Shown in pieces: positions 41,677 through 52,080 of a stretch of DNA of 64,000 nucleotides (position 1 is its first letter; each line of letters starts with the position of its first letter). The notes beneath the pieces are model-generated. The model searched no databases, was not told where the DNA came from, and saw only the letters and a program-made list of their open reading frames with translations. The DNA comes from Doryteuthis pealeii (taxonomy: Eukaryota; Mollusca; Cephalopoda; Myopsida; Loliginidae): assembly GCA_023376005.1 (NCBI GenBank), contig CM042179.1, positions 14,285,472-14,349,471 of the forward strand, written 5' to 3'. A program made the translations under genes and the position numbers.

Positions 41677-42474
41677 TATTACTAACATTTTTTTTTACAC
41701 TACTTATTTTCTATGGCCACAATTAAAATGCCATGATGTACATGTATATAAGTCGATATCCTGTATAGGTCGACTCTTGATTTATGGTCAAGAAATCATC
41801 AATTTATAGAATCCTTTTTAAAGCTTAGGTTTGTCCCCAGTTCTAATTATATTTTAATTCCAACATCAAAATTTATTTTTAGATGATACTCTTATCCATA
41901 TTTAATAATCTATAGAAAAATTAAATCTTAAAATATTCTAATCAAAAAGATTGTATTAAAAAGATTATATCTATTTAATGGGTTTTGCATAATGCCGCTG
42001 ATCAATGTAGAATATTCATCTTTAAAAGCAAGTTTTGACAACAGTGTTTTGTTATTAATTTCCCATCTGTTCTTTTCTGTGTTTTTTAAATAAACCATGT
42101 TTGTTTGATAATTTTTATCGATTCCAACCGAAACCAGGAATCTAGGTTAAGAAATCACATGAAGACGGCCAGAATTGATGATTGTTTGAGTGAAATTTGT
42201 TGGCTATCTTCTCTGAGAGGAGTGGATGGATTTTAATGAAATTTTGTTGAAAAAATCATTGGGATGAATAGGATGGTGTTACATAAAAAGTCGTTCATGA
42301 ATCGATTAATAAATTACTTATAGTTTTAAGAGAAAATAGGGAATTAGTGAGAGTGGGTGATGGTAGTTTACGTTTATTGGATGAATTTGGTCACTTATTT
42401 GCTAAAGATGTTTAAAAACTTTTAAAACTGATTAATTTACCAATCTGGGTCTTCTCTGTTATTTATTTGTATGT
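41677..42474. other. Unassigned stretch
   Basis: AT-rich with no recurring element. The part at 42150-42420 contains 'gttttaagagaaaatagg', 'gttggctatcttctctgag' and similar phrases without a recognised frame. Confidence 0.3.
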
Positions 42475-42708
42475 TGGCGGAGTGGCCTATTGTCAGTATC
42501 AGCCGGATATCTATCCCCGAATCTATCCCATTTTCGCGAATACTAGATAAAGATGATTGCTTGAGCTGAGGGGCGGGGGCGCTACACCAACCATCAGCTC
42601 CTAACTTTACCGCACATACCAGATTACCCAAGCTGTGCTGCTCATACGCTGAGTTGGCGGGAATCAGTCTCGAATCCTTGTGCCTCCTTGGCTCACGCTC
42701 TGCCGATT
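42475..42708 (-). mobile_element. Diverged SINE-C
   Basis: 3' end 'actgacaataggccactccg', altered middle with a small duplication ('ctatccccgaatctatccc'), and head region 'tcggcagagcgtgagccaag' at right. One of the more diverged SINE-C copies. Confidence 0.7.
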
Positions 42709-42889
42709 TATTTATTTTTACGTTTCACCAATGTATAATCAGAATTGTCAAATGGTGTTTGTGTCAACAGCGACAGAATGTAGATGGCTTCGGCCAGGAA
42801 CTTTTGTTAACAACCTTGGTCATTTAAATCATTGCTTAGTCGTTTATATTTAGTAAGCAACTTTTATGAATCTATTATTACTATACTAA

Positions 42890-43051
42890 AATTTTCTCAC
42901 GAAATGGACTCGCTAACCCGATTTCAAATCCTGGACGAGGCTGGTTGCCTTTCACATATCACTAATACCCTTAGGAAAGGCGATGAATCCAGCTATTCTC
43001 CTTCCAGCTATGGGTAAATAGGAGGGAAGATTGTTGTTGTAATGGAATATT

Positions 43052-43084
<33 letters not shown>

Positions 43085-43143
43085 CGCTACCTGTCTCTCT
43101 CTTTCTTTTCTTTCTTCTCTCTCTCTCTCTCTTCTCTCTCTTT

Positions 43144-43185
<42 letters not shown>

Positions 43186-43211
43186 ACACACCCACCCACC
43201 AACCCATGTTA

Positions 43212-43268
<57 letters not shown>

Positions 43269-43374
43269 GCACGGCATTATGCTGGTCTGGCTTCAAGGAA
43301 TAGTGTGGTACACTACTAATCCTTGAAGCCAGCCCAGCATAATGTCATGCTCACTATATATATAATCAGACCAC

Positions 43375-43423
<49 letters not shown>

Positions 43424-43551
43424 TGTGTGTGTGTGTGTGTGGAATATTCCATTACAACAATCGGGCCCTTTAACCTTGGTATGGTAACCGGTCAAGAAGG
43501 AAAATCCGAATTTAATCTGTTAAACTCCGCTTAAGAAATTGACCTTGTTTA

Positions 43552-43555
<4 letters not shown>
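42890..43555 (+). mobile_element. SINE-A interrupted by foldback element P2
   Basis: The 5' part (42890-43033) has 'gatttcaaatcctggacgag' and 'ctatgggtaaataggaggga'. The 3' part (43461-43555) has 'gggccctttaaccttggtat' and 'gttaaactccgcttaagaaa'. The A-box part of the head is lost. P2 inserted between 'gat' and 'atcgggccc', where an intact SINE reads 'gactgggctc'. Confidence 0.75.
43034..43460. mobile_element. Foldback element P2 (427 bp)
   Basis: Outer inverted ends 'ttgttgtaatggaatattcc' (43034-43053) and its complement (43441-43460). Inward, a (CT)n arm faces a (GA)n arm, 'catgttatctgatatata' faces 'atataatcagaccacatg', and 'gtgagcacggcattatgctg' (43265) faces its near-complement ending at 43354. 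The arms differ mainly in microsatellite length (TA about 48 against 10 bp; CT about 127 against GA about 44 bp). No coding sequence: a hairpin-forming non-autonomous element. Confidence 0.75.

Positions 43556-43611
<56 letters not shown>
43556..43611. repeat. (TA)n shared by two tail-to-tail SINE-A copies
   Basis: Lies between the 3' end of a plus-strand SINE-A and the 3' end of a minus-strand SINE-A. Confidence 0.9.
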
Positions 43612-43614
<3 letters not shown>

Positions 43615-43891
43615 AACCCCTTCACATGACTAGGAAGTGACACAAGGTCAATTTCTTAAGCGGAGTTTAACAGGTTTGAATTCAGGGTTTTCCTTCTGCT
43701 ACTGGTTACCTAGCCATAGTTAAATAGCCCAATCCACCCTACTATTTGCCCACAGCTGTAGGGAGAATGGTTGGATTCATACCTTTGCCTAGTGTTAGTG
43801 CTATCTGAAATGCAAACAATTTCGTCCAGGATTTGAACTCGGGTCGACAAGTTCATTTCCGACGATTCTAACCATTACAGCACGCACCTCC
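43612..43891 (-). mobile_element. SINE-A, full length
   Basis: Tail 'taccaaccccttcacatgac' at left; 'cttaagcggagtttaacagg', 'tgcccacagctgtagggaga', B box 'gatttgaactcgggtcgac' and head 'taaccattacagcacgcacc' at right. Near-complete. Confidence 0.85.
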
Positions 43892-43923
43892 ATATATATA
43901 TAGATATAGATAGAGATAGATAT

Positions 43924-44153
43924 AAAGTAAAGTCGTCGGTGTGGCCTAAAATTGGTATCAGCCAGACAGCGATGGAGTCTATCCCCTTTTCACTTGCGCT
44001 AAAACAAGGAGATATTTCTAGCGTCTTAAGTGAAGTGACACACCTACCACCAGCTCCTTATTTTACCGCACAGATCCCTGTGCTACACATACGCTGAGTT
44101 GCCGAGGGACGGTATCGAACCCGGAGCCTTGTGTTTCCTAGTCGTGCTACGCC

Positions 44154-44157
<4 letters not shown>
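43924..44157 (-). mobile_element. SINE-C, 5' truncated or decayed head
   Basis: 3' end 'aaagtaaagtcgtcggtgtg' at left, body complete, B box 'ggtatcgaacccggagcctt', and then 'gtcgtgctacgccgac' into (TA)n. Part of the tRNA-like head is replaced. Confidence 0.8.

Positions 44158-44210
<53 letters not shown>
44158..44210. repeat. (TA)n left of palindrome P3
   Basis: TA tract abutting the large palindrome. Confidence 0.9.
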
Positions 44211-44213
<3 letters not shown>

Positions 44214-44393
44214 GTCAAGTGGGAAGTCCTATAATGTAAACGACAGAAATTCTTGTCGAAATCCTTAACCAAAAGAGATCGGAATACATTCTTTGTTTAA
44301 ATTACAATAAACAGAGCTTCCTGATGTTATTTAGCTTAAAACAATAAATAAATATAAATAAATGAATGAATAGATAACAAAACAAATCGAGTA

Positions 44394-44485
<92 letters not shown>

Positions 44486-44666
44486 CTCGATTTGTTTTGT
44501 TATCTATTCATTCATTTATTTATATTTATTTATTGTTTTAAGCTAAATAACATCAGGAAGCTCTGTTTATTGTAATTTAAACAAAGAATGTATTCCGATC
44601 TCTTTTGGTTAAGGATTTCGACAAGAATTTCTGTCGTTTACATTATATGACTTCCCACTTGACATT
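44211..44666. mobile_element. Large near-perfect palindrome P3 (456 bp)
   Basis: Arms of 228 bp meet at about 44438.5 in an (AT)n core. I find one mismatch (c at 44229 against the expected a). The arm runs 'aatgtcaagtgggaagtc', 'gacagaaattcttgtcgaaa', 'aaaagagatcggaatacatt', 'cagagcttcctgatgttatt', then (CT)n and (AT)n. The ends read TA|ATGTC and GACAT|TA, consistent with a TA target duplication. No reading frame. It may be a palindromic MITE or a DNA hairpin fixed by repair; an assembly or sequencing foldback artefact is also possible. Confidence 0.8.
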
Positions 44667-44790
44667 ATTTTTTGTCCATTTCTCTAAATTGTGGAATCTA
44701 AAGATGGTGAATTAATATATGAAACTTAGATTTATGAGTTATTATAGCATTATTTATGGCTTTAAACGATAGGGATGACAGCTAAAATAT

Positions 44791-45238
44791 TATTATTTCA
44801 CTCTGTGAGTTTTTTCACACCAGCGTAAGCTGATGGTCTTTCACTGAAGTCTGTCTTCTCTGGTCCCCAGGCCTCTTCTGAGTATTCTTGCCAATTTCAA
44901 CAATGCTGTTGTCTGAATGGTCTCAATACTTCCTCTGGTTTCCAGTTCCTTTTCTATGCTTTTGGGGACAGTTCCAAGTGCACCAACTACAGTTGGTATC
45001 ATTTTCCCCCGCATATTCGACAACCTTTTCAATTCTCTAGCAAGGTCCAGGTATTTGTCCGTCTTTTTGTTTTCTTTCATCTTCACACAGTTATTTGCTG
45101 AAACTGCAAAATCTACCAGTTGACAAGTTCTCTTTTTTTGGTAATCATTACTAGGTCTGGTCTTCTGGTTGGCATAAGGCGATCTGTCTTTAACTCAAAT
45201 TACCAGAGAATTTTATGTGTTTCATTCTCAAGAACAGA
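44791..45238 (-). pseudogene. RLE-LINE endonuclease-end copy, diverged
   Basis: Frame at 44841-45086 contains KTDKYLDLARELKRL, MIPTVVGALGTVPK and ETRGSIETIQTTALLK, matching the C-terminus of the RLE-LINE but clearly diverged from the 36.6-kb copy. The 3' hairpin is altered ('caccagcgtaagctgatg'). The copy is cut at its 5' side by (ATT)n at 45239-45281. Confidence 0.8.
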
Positions 45239-45281
45239 TTTATTATTATTATTATTATTATTATATTATTATTATTATTTA
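45239..45281. repeat. (ATT)n
   Basis: Lies between the diverged copy and the 3' end of the longest RLE-LINE copy. Confidence 0.85.
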
Positions 45282-45576
45282 CTCCTTTTGAGTTTTCACA
45301 TCAGCATTAGCTGATGGTCTTTCACTGGATTCTGAGTGACAGCAAGTCTCCTCAGGTCTCCAGGACTCTTCTGAGTATTCTGGCAGATTGCAGCAGTGCA
45401 GTGTTCTGATGGTTTCAATCCTTCCTCTGATTTCCAAACTTTCCAAACCCTTTTCCAATCCTTTTGGGATCGTTCCAAGTGCACCAACTACAATTGGTAT
45501 CACTTTGACTTTCATATTCCATAACTCTTTCAGTTTTCTTTAAGGTCCAGATATTTGTCCACTTTTTTATTTTCCT

Positions 45577-45810
45577 TTAGCTTCCCGCTGTGATCTGCTG
45601 GAACTGCAAAATCCACCAGTTGACAAGTTCTTTCTTTTTTGTTATCAGCACTAGGTCTGGTCTTCTTGCTGGGATAAGGTGATCCGTTTTTATTTCAAAG
45701 TCCCAGAATATTTTATGTGTTTCGTTCTCAAGAACAGATTCTGGTTTATGCATATACCATTTTGTTGTATGGTCAAAATTAAATCTTTTGCATAATTCCC
45801 AGTGGATCAC
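45577..45810 (-). pseudogene. Endonuclease domain of longest RLE-LINE copy
   Basis: Contains FWDFEIKTDHLIPARRPDLVL, so the first half of the PD-(D/E)XK motif is present, but a frameshift after ITKKKEL turns the following LVDFAVP into another frame. The endonuclease is therefore broken. Confidence 0.8.
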
Positions 45811-46490
45811 CTTCCCAACCCAGCCGTGTCTAGTTTTGTACTCCCGTTGTGCTAGTTTTCTACATTCGCAGAGTACATGGTTTAAGTCTCATCTCTATTA
45901 CCGCAAAGTCTACATTTACTATTTTGTTGGGTCTTATCAATTTTCGCTTTGACATAGTTTCTCATTATGGCATTATTTTGTGCAGCAATTATTAATGATT
46001 CAGTTTCTCTTTTGAGGTTTCCTTTTCTTATCATGTCCAAGTCTTTTCACCTCTTCGATTTGTCGTTTGAAATGTCCATATAATTGTTTTTCTTCCATTT
46101 TTGTTTTCTAGTCTTTGTTGTTTTTCTGTTTGTCCATCTGTCACTTCTACTATTGTTGACCGCCATAAGTAATTTGTCTTTGCTCTTTCTTGTGTAATCT
46201 TGAAGTTGTTGGATTGTGGTTTCTACGCAGTCCTCTATGTTGGCAAGACCTCTTCCCCTTCCTTTCTTGAGACATATAATCTATTTCTATCGTCTCTAGG
46301 GTGGAGAGCCTTGTGCATGGTCATTAACTTTCTCCTCCTTTGGTCAATCTGCCTGAGTTCTTCTTTTGTCCATTTTAAAAATGGTCCCGAGTATCTTATA
46401 ATGGGGACGGCCCAGGTATTGATTCATTTTATTAGATTTCTGCTGTTAAGTTTGGTTTCTAGAAGTTTTCTAGTTCTCCTGATATTCTTT

Positions 46491-46769
46491 TTAAACTTTT
46501 CCTTTCATTTCTGTTTGCTTGATATTGTCCGCTTCTAAAATTCCTAAGTATTTGTAACTTTCATTTTCATCAAGTGATTTTATAGTGTCCTGATTTGGCA
46601 GTTGCATTCCATTTATTAATTTTCTTTCACCCTGTTTAATTACTAGCATAGTACATTTTTCAATTCCAAATTCCATCCCTATATCCTGGCTATATATTCT
46701 AATAGTTTGTACCAGGGTTTCTAATTCTTTTTCATTTTTTGCAAAAATTTTAATGCCATCCATGTACAT
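46491..46769 (-). pseudogene. Reverse transcriptase catalytic box region, mutated
   Basis: Begins YMDGIKIFAKNEKEL, where the family's YMDD-type catalytic box is expected; the second aspartate is glycine. Upstream in another frame (about 46780-46880) is motif B, GIFQGDSLSPLLF. Downstream are IGMEFGIEKC and SYKYLGILEAD as in the 37.4-kb copy. The D-to-G change alone would be expected to inactivate the polymerase. Confidence 0.8.
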
Positions 46770-46910
46770 AAGGTGATTTATCTTTTCTTGTGCGTTAGTG
46801 AATTTGTATCCCCCTGTACATTTTTTTAAGTATTTGATTGAGAGGCATCATTGCTATAATGAACAGTAGTGGTGATAATGAGTCTCCTTGGAAGATACCT
46901 CTCTGGATTT

Positions 46911-47258
46911 TTACTTCTGCCAGGATTGCTTTCTGGCTTTTAATTGAACTCGACAGTTTTCCATGGCCTTTTTAATAAAATTTATGATGTTGTTGGAAAT
47001 TTTGTACATTTTTAAACATTCTAAAATCCAGGTATGTGGGACCATGTCATAGGCTTTTCTGTAATCGATCCAGGCCATTGCAATATTTTTCCGTCTATTT
47101 TTTACTTCTCTAAGAATGTATTGGTCTATATACAGTAAATCGTGTGTTCCTCTTTTTCCCTTGCGGCATCCTTTTTGTTCTTCTGGGAAAAGGTTACGCC
47201 AATTGAGTGAAAAGTATATTTCTTCTTTTATAACAGCAGTCAATATTTTCCACATCAT
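46911..47258 (-). pseudogene. Reverse transcriptase N-terminal motifs of RLE-LINE
   Basis: Open frame of 115 codons. LFPEEQKGCRKGKRGTHDLL (about residues 23-42) is the family's motif 1-2 region and MAWIDYRKAYDMVPH (61-75) is motif A with its catalytic aspartate. The frame is lost just before motif B. Confidence 0.85.
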
Positions 47259-47526
47259 GGGTAGACAAGTTATTGGTCTATAATTGCTGGGGATGTTTCC
47301 TTTTTGTGGGTCTTTCTGGATTAGGGTAGTTATTCCTTTCGGGTACTTCTGTTTCTTGCAGACATCTGTTCAGTTGCTGGTCCATTCTTTTGTGGATAGA
47401 AGTATTTTTTTAACCAGAATTCATGTATGCCATCGTGGCCTGGGGCTTTTCAATTTGTTACTTTCTTGAGTACCGATTTGAGTGTAATTATATGAACACT
47501 TGCTACAGGTCCTTCCTAAATTTCCA

Positions 47527-48027
47527 TCAGTTCATTCTTAATATCACTAATCCATTTCGATTTCTTATTGTGTTCTTTCTCTTCCATATATCGCTCCAAA
47601 ACTTTGCTGCTTCTGTTGTATTTGGGTGTTCACCCGAATTTGTTTTTGATCCATTAATCTGTTCATAAAATTTCGTCTCGTTGTTTTGGAAGGTCCTATT
47701 TTGTTTGTACTGTTTAGTTCTTTCTCGATATTTTTTGAGTCTTCCTTCTATAGCCGATACCTTTTGATTTACTTCTTCCATCTTAATTTGCTGTTGTCTT
47801 TTAACCTTTTTAGCTAAGTGTGTGTTTGTATTTTTGTTTAAAGTATTTGTTTGTTGTCGTAGTTTTTTTATTTGTTCTTCCAATCTGAACTCCCACCCAG
47901 CTTTTGTGCTTCTGTTTGTTTCTCTGTTTGTGTTTCGTAGGGGTGCACCAATTCTATGGCAGACTAGATTTGCTCCTGCATAGATAAGGTTGTTTAGGTC
48001 TGTGATATTGTTTGTTGGGATGTTCAT
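47527..48027 (-). pseudogene. N-terminal charged region of RLE-LINE
   Basis: Open frame of 166 codons rich in K, R, Q and E, with a predicted coiled-coil-like stretch (residues about 45-110) and the motif RTFQNNETKFYEQING, followed by FWSDIWKRKNT. This segment precedes the polymerase in the family. No zinc finger or DNA-binding motif is visible in the part present. Confidence 0.7.
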
Positions 48028-48348
48028 TAATATTTTGTTTATCCTTTCAGTTTCTTTCTTGACTTTTTTCCATTCTATGTTTCTTAGGGGTGGTATTCTT
48101 CTTATCAGCCATGATTTGTTGTATGAGTTCTATATCCATTCTCTGTTCTTGTGTTAGTTCCTGTGTTGTTAAGGTAGGTTGTACAATGTTTTGATTGCCA
48201 GTATGTTGTTCATTTTGTTTAGTTGTTTTCTGATGGATTTGTATTCCATGATTTTCCTGTCCACATATCTCTATTATCTCAAGATCAGAGAAAAATTATT
48301 CAGGATCATTCTTGCTTGGTCTACCAATCTTTGGCTGGTGGTGTTGAA

Positions 48349-48401
<53 letters not shown>

Positions 48402-48423
48402 TAATGTTAATGTTAATGTTGCT
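48349..48423. repeat. (ATT)n then (TTAATG)n
   Basis: ATT tract to about 48397, continued by a hexanucleotide 'ttaatg' run to about 48420. It marks the 5' boundary of the longest RLE-LINE copy. Confidence 0.85.
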
Positions 48424-48567
48424 GTTGATGGTGGTAACTTCCAAGTCGTCTTTTAGTTTCGATAAAACGTTTTCACAAATGTTCTAGATTATTTCAGTCT
48501 AATTTGACATTGATTTTTGTTAAATTTTACTTCGATTTCTAAAATATTTTAGTAATGTTTGTCTATA

Positions 48568-48815
48568 GGTGTTGCAAACTTAGAGCATCCGCCTCAGAAA
48601 CACAACTTTCCAGGTTCGATACTAACACTCTCCAACTCAACCTATGAGAAGCACAGCTTTGATCTCTGTGGTAAAATGGTGAGTTAGTGGCAGGTGTACC
48701 GCTCCAACTCAGACGCAAGAGAGTCTCCCTGGTCTAGCGCTAGTAAAAAGGGTATAGACTCTTCACTGTCAGGCTGATACCGACAATAGGTCCCTCTGCC
48801 AAATTTACTTACTTA
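48568..48815 (+). mobile_element. Diverged SINE-C
   Basis: Head 'gcaaacttagagcatccgcc', B box 'aggttcgatactaacactct', 'ggtctagcgctagtaaaaag' and the end 'ccgacaataggtccctctgc'. Older than most SINE-C copies. Confidence 0.75.
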
Positions 48816-49029
48816 TTTGTTTCTATGATGGCCATAAAATAAGCTAAAGTTTTGCATAGAAATACACATGATATTTCTCATTGTTGTGAAGGTTTGTCGT
48901 CCACAGTTTTTGGATGAACTAATAACACAAGAATGGTACACTAATGTCACATAAATTTCCAGGACACCACAAGACAGGTTTTGAAATTAAATTCTTTACT
49001 TCTCCTAAGACGGTTTCCCCAACAGGTAT
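48816..49029. other. Unassigned stretch
   Basis: No element recognised. Confidence 0.3.
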
Positions 49030-49425
49030 TTAGTATTTACCACGTATCCCACGTGTACGGGTTAGGCACAAGGCACAATTAATGTGGGGCCACCCACAAA
49101 CCGAAGCTCATGGGCGGCAGGTGCAAAAATGCGTTAATCCCTCGGCATTCCTCATTAAGGGGTCGCCTCTGGCACTGGGCAATAAACCTAGTCCTGCCCC
49201 TCTAAATCAAGGGGTCAGGTGTTGCCTGGTGGGATGATTAATTAATCAGCGGTTGAATGGCTGAAGCCACTGGACACCCCACTAGAGGTGAAGCCGTATC
49301 TACCTAGGCTAGAGGTCTGAATATACAGTAATATTTTACTCCTAGCTGAGAGAGGAAGAGAAGTGATGGTTTCATACCTTCCCCAAGGGTATTAGTCCAG
49401 AATTTGAACATTTTCTTTGTCGCCA
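49030..49425 (-). mobile_element. SINE-A remnant split by a GC-rich insert
   Basis: SINE-A tail side at 49030-49082 ('gtttaccacgtatccc'-type, 'ggcacaaggcacaatt') and head side at about 49325-49425 ('ttcataccttccccaagggt', 'attagtccagaatttgaac'). The insert at about 49083-49324 is markedly GC-rich ('gtcgcctctggcactgggca', 'ggaatggctgaagcc'-type) and I do not recognise it. Confidence 0.5.
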
Positions 49426-49954
49426 CCCGCGCATATTTTAATAAGTAGTTAGTGGCATTCTTATTACTTTTTTCATCATTTTTTTACATGCAATGTATGA
49501 GATATTTTTGATTTTCAGATGAAGATTTGTCAATCATTATTATTTCTCTCGTGTGTCTAATTCTAATTTTAAGTGACGAACCCGAGTGAGATATGTGTAA
49601 AAAGGAATTAGAATTAGGACAAGGTAAGTAAAAAATTATTGATAATGTTTATATGGATATCACTTTAGGCACTAAGCTGTTATTTTTATCTAAGATTTTT
49701 AATATTTTCTTCCTGATCTTTATTAAGTTTATCAGGGCCGTAGTAACCAAAGGGTCGTGCTGGCCACTCCAAAATTTATACCAATGAATCTATATTTTCC
49801 CTATAGTCATGAAAAAGTTCTTTCATTTGTAACACAGATGGTTCTCAAGTATTTCAAATCATTACTGTTTTCTTTTAATTTAGAGCTACTGGCAATTTTA
49901 AATGTACTTGTTGCTAATCATTTTGGTGGTTTTTGATAACTTAAGGCCAAATTG
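49426..49954. other. Unassigned AT-rich stretch
   Basis: No element recognised. Confidence 0.3.
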
Positions 49955-50285
49955 GTTTGGTTTGGTTTGTTTTACGACATATCAACCTCAGTGGGTCATT
50001 TAATGCCGATAAATTTTTGAAATAAATCAATTCTTAATGTATAATACAATTTTTTTATAAACTCATGTTTTCTATTTAACCCATAGATGGGACCCTAACA
50101 GGTACTACCACTCTGGGTCAGAGTGGATCAGGGAGCAATGGTGATGAAGGGGTGCTCCACATTCCCCAAACCTCCAAAACTGAAATCTCACCATCAGATA
50201 GAGTTTAACGTCATTTCCAGGACATGTAGACCCGCAGTCACCGCCTTCTAGTACCCATATGATAAAGAGGGGTTTAAGGCCAAAT
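49955..50285 (+). mobile_element. Family-B copy
   Basis: Same orientation and extent as the copy at 8612: 'ttggtttggtttgttttacg', 'atcaacctcagtgggtcatt', 'aggtactaccactctgggtc', 'gggtgctccacattcccc' and 'gcagtcaccgccttctagta'. Good overall identity between the two copies sets the core of the family. Confidence 0.65.
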
Positions 50286-51177
50286 TCTAAATTTTACCCC
50301 GCCAAAAATTCTAATCCCCCCCAAATCTATCTCTGCTACGACCCTGTTTACTATGAACTTACATTTTTCCTGTGATTCTATAAAAACATATTGAAGGTAA
50401 AGCCTACGCTTTAATATTACATAAAATACATTTATGGCAAAATTATAATGATTTTGTATAGTTTGTTTTTTTGTAATATTTGAGTTCTTTAATTGTATGT
50501 TACAAGTGAGATGTTTGTTTGATATCAGTTTTATTTCATTTTTCTTTCGCTTATCTTCACAATAAAACTACTTAGATATCCTCTTCGGGGACCAAGTGAC
50601 AATAAGTCATATTTTTAGCGGTCGGCTTTGACCTGAGTGTTAGAGTCCTACTTTTTGACCAGCTTATCCTTGTGCTGGAGGCTGAAAATGACAGCACATA
50701 ATTGGTTGTAAAATTCATCTTTTTCCTGCTCGGGTCGAATCAGGGGGCGTAACACAAATGTGACAGTAGAGTTATTATCCAGGTCAAGGGTTAGTGTCAA
50801 GATATGATCCTAGACACCTTTTGGGGAGAAAAGAGAAGGATTTAGTAAGCGGAGATTTTACGGCAAAGCCGACACCTAATGAATTGGGGGAGGTGACTCT
50901 TCTTCACTTTTGACAAAGCAAAAGAATGTACGCACATTTTTTATTTCCGCTAACCGTGATAATCCTCGAGACGAGTTTCACTGAGTGCATACGTATCATT
51001 ATTATGTTTCCGCGGCTCAAGAGGAATTAGCGCCATTTTTTGTTCCGCTGTGGAGACGTTAGGACTGCAAAAATAGATTATCAAACAATTGCAGTGGGCT
51101 GCCAGGTTGAGATATGATTAAACAATGTTTAGGGATACTTTCCGGTTTATTGGGAAAGCAGTGATCCGTTAACATTA
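50286..51177. other. Non-repetitive stretch, locally GC-balanced
   Basis: Between about 50580 and 51060 the sequence is less AT-rich, lacks simple repeats and does not match any other part of the window. Open frames are short. It could be unique host DNA (for example a regulatory or intronic segment) or a single-copy transposon remnant; nothing here decides between these. Confidence 0.3.
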
Positions 51178-51360
51178 AACCTAAACCAATCCTGAACGAG
51201 CCTGGTTGCATTTCACATAGCTCTAATACCCTTGGGAAAGGTATACGTCCAACTACTCTCCCACCAGTTATGGGTAAATAGTACGAAAGACTTGGATCAT
51301 TGTATGGCGACTGGTCTAAGAGAAGGAAAACTCTGAATTCAAACCTGTTAAACTCCACTC
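51178..51360 (+). mobile_element. SINE-A lacking both ends
   Basis: 'aatcctgaacgagcctggtt', 'catttcacatagctctaata', 'aggtatacgtccaactactc' and 'tctgaattcaaacctgttaa' followed by unrelated DNA. Both the A-box head and the tail are missing. Confidence 0.75.
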
Positions 51361-51840
51361 ATGTATTAAACCATCATCATGACAGTAAATATGTGATGTT
51401 GTATATTCTAAATTATATTCCATTTTAAATATGAAAGGAAAATGACAAAAATCTGAACATTCTATTGTTGTTAGTAGCGTCTGGTTTAAAACTAAGTAAT
51501 GTAATTTTTTTATAAAATATGTTACGTTTTTTAAACAATTTCGAACACGAATCACGATGATCTTGTAATGTAAAAAAAAAGAAACGTTTAACATTGATAA
51601 ATATTTCAACTGTAATAAAATCATCCTTCGAATACATTATTATATATTATATATTTTATATCATTTTCATAGCTTATATTGAACAATATTTCGATTTATA
51701 AAAATCATCATCAGAGCTTGTTTTTAATCTGGACTCATCGAGAGAGAAGCAAAAAACAATCAAATTATTTTCTGTGTTTTTTTTTCAGCATTGTGTGTTT
51801 TCATACCCTTTTATCTATACTTGTACCACCAGATTCATTT
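51361..51840. other. Unassigned AT-rich stretch
   Basis: No element recognised; short open frames without domains. Confidence 0.3.
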
Positions 51841-51855
51841 CCTTACTCTTAACTC

Positions 51856-52012
51856 ATATATTATATATATATATTATATATATATATAATATATATATAT
51901 ATAAGATTCTTAAAACTTGCTTGGAGCATTGTGTTTATATTGGTTTGGTGATTGGTTTTGGAGGCTATCATATATATGTATATATAAATATGTCTATCTA
52001 TCTATCTATCTA

Positions 52013-52079
<67 letters not shown>
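51856..52079. repeat. TA, TCTA, GA and G tracts
   Basis: TA-rich self-complementary stretch at 51856-51905, then (TCTA)n-(TA)n-(GA)n and a G-run at about 51990-52079. Confidence 0.8.

Positions 52080-52080
<1 letters not shown>

Larger units (their letters stand above)
45282..48348 (-). mobile_element. Longest RLE-LINE copy (3.07 kb), R4/Dong-like
   Basis: On the minus strand, in order: an N-terminal charged region (47527-48027), reverse transcriptase motifs (46491-47258), thumb (about 46150-46490), linker and zinc-knuckle region (about 45811-46150), endonuclease (45577-45810) and C-terminus (45282-45515), then the 3' hairpin and (AAT)n. The 5' side ends against (ATT)n at 48349-48397. Frames are broken several times, so the copy cannot encode an intact protein. 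R4-type elements are usually over 4 kb, so the 5' end is probably missing. Confidence 0.85.
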
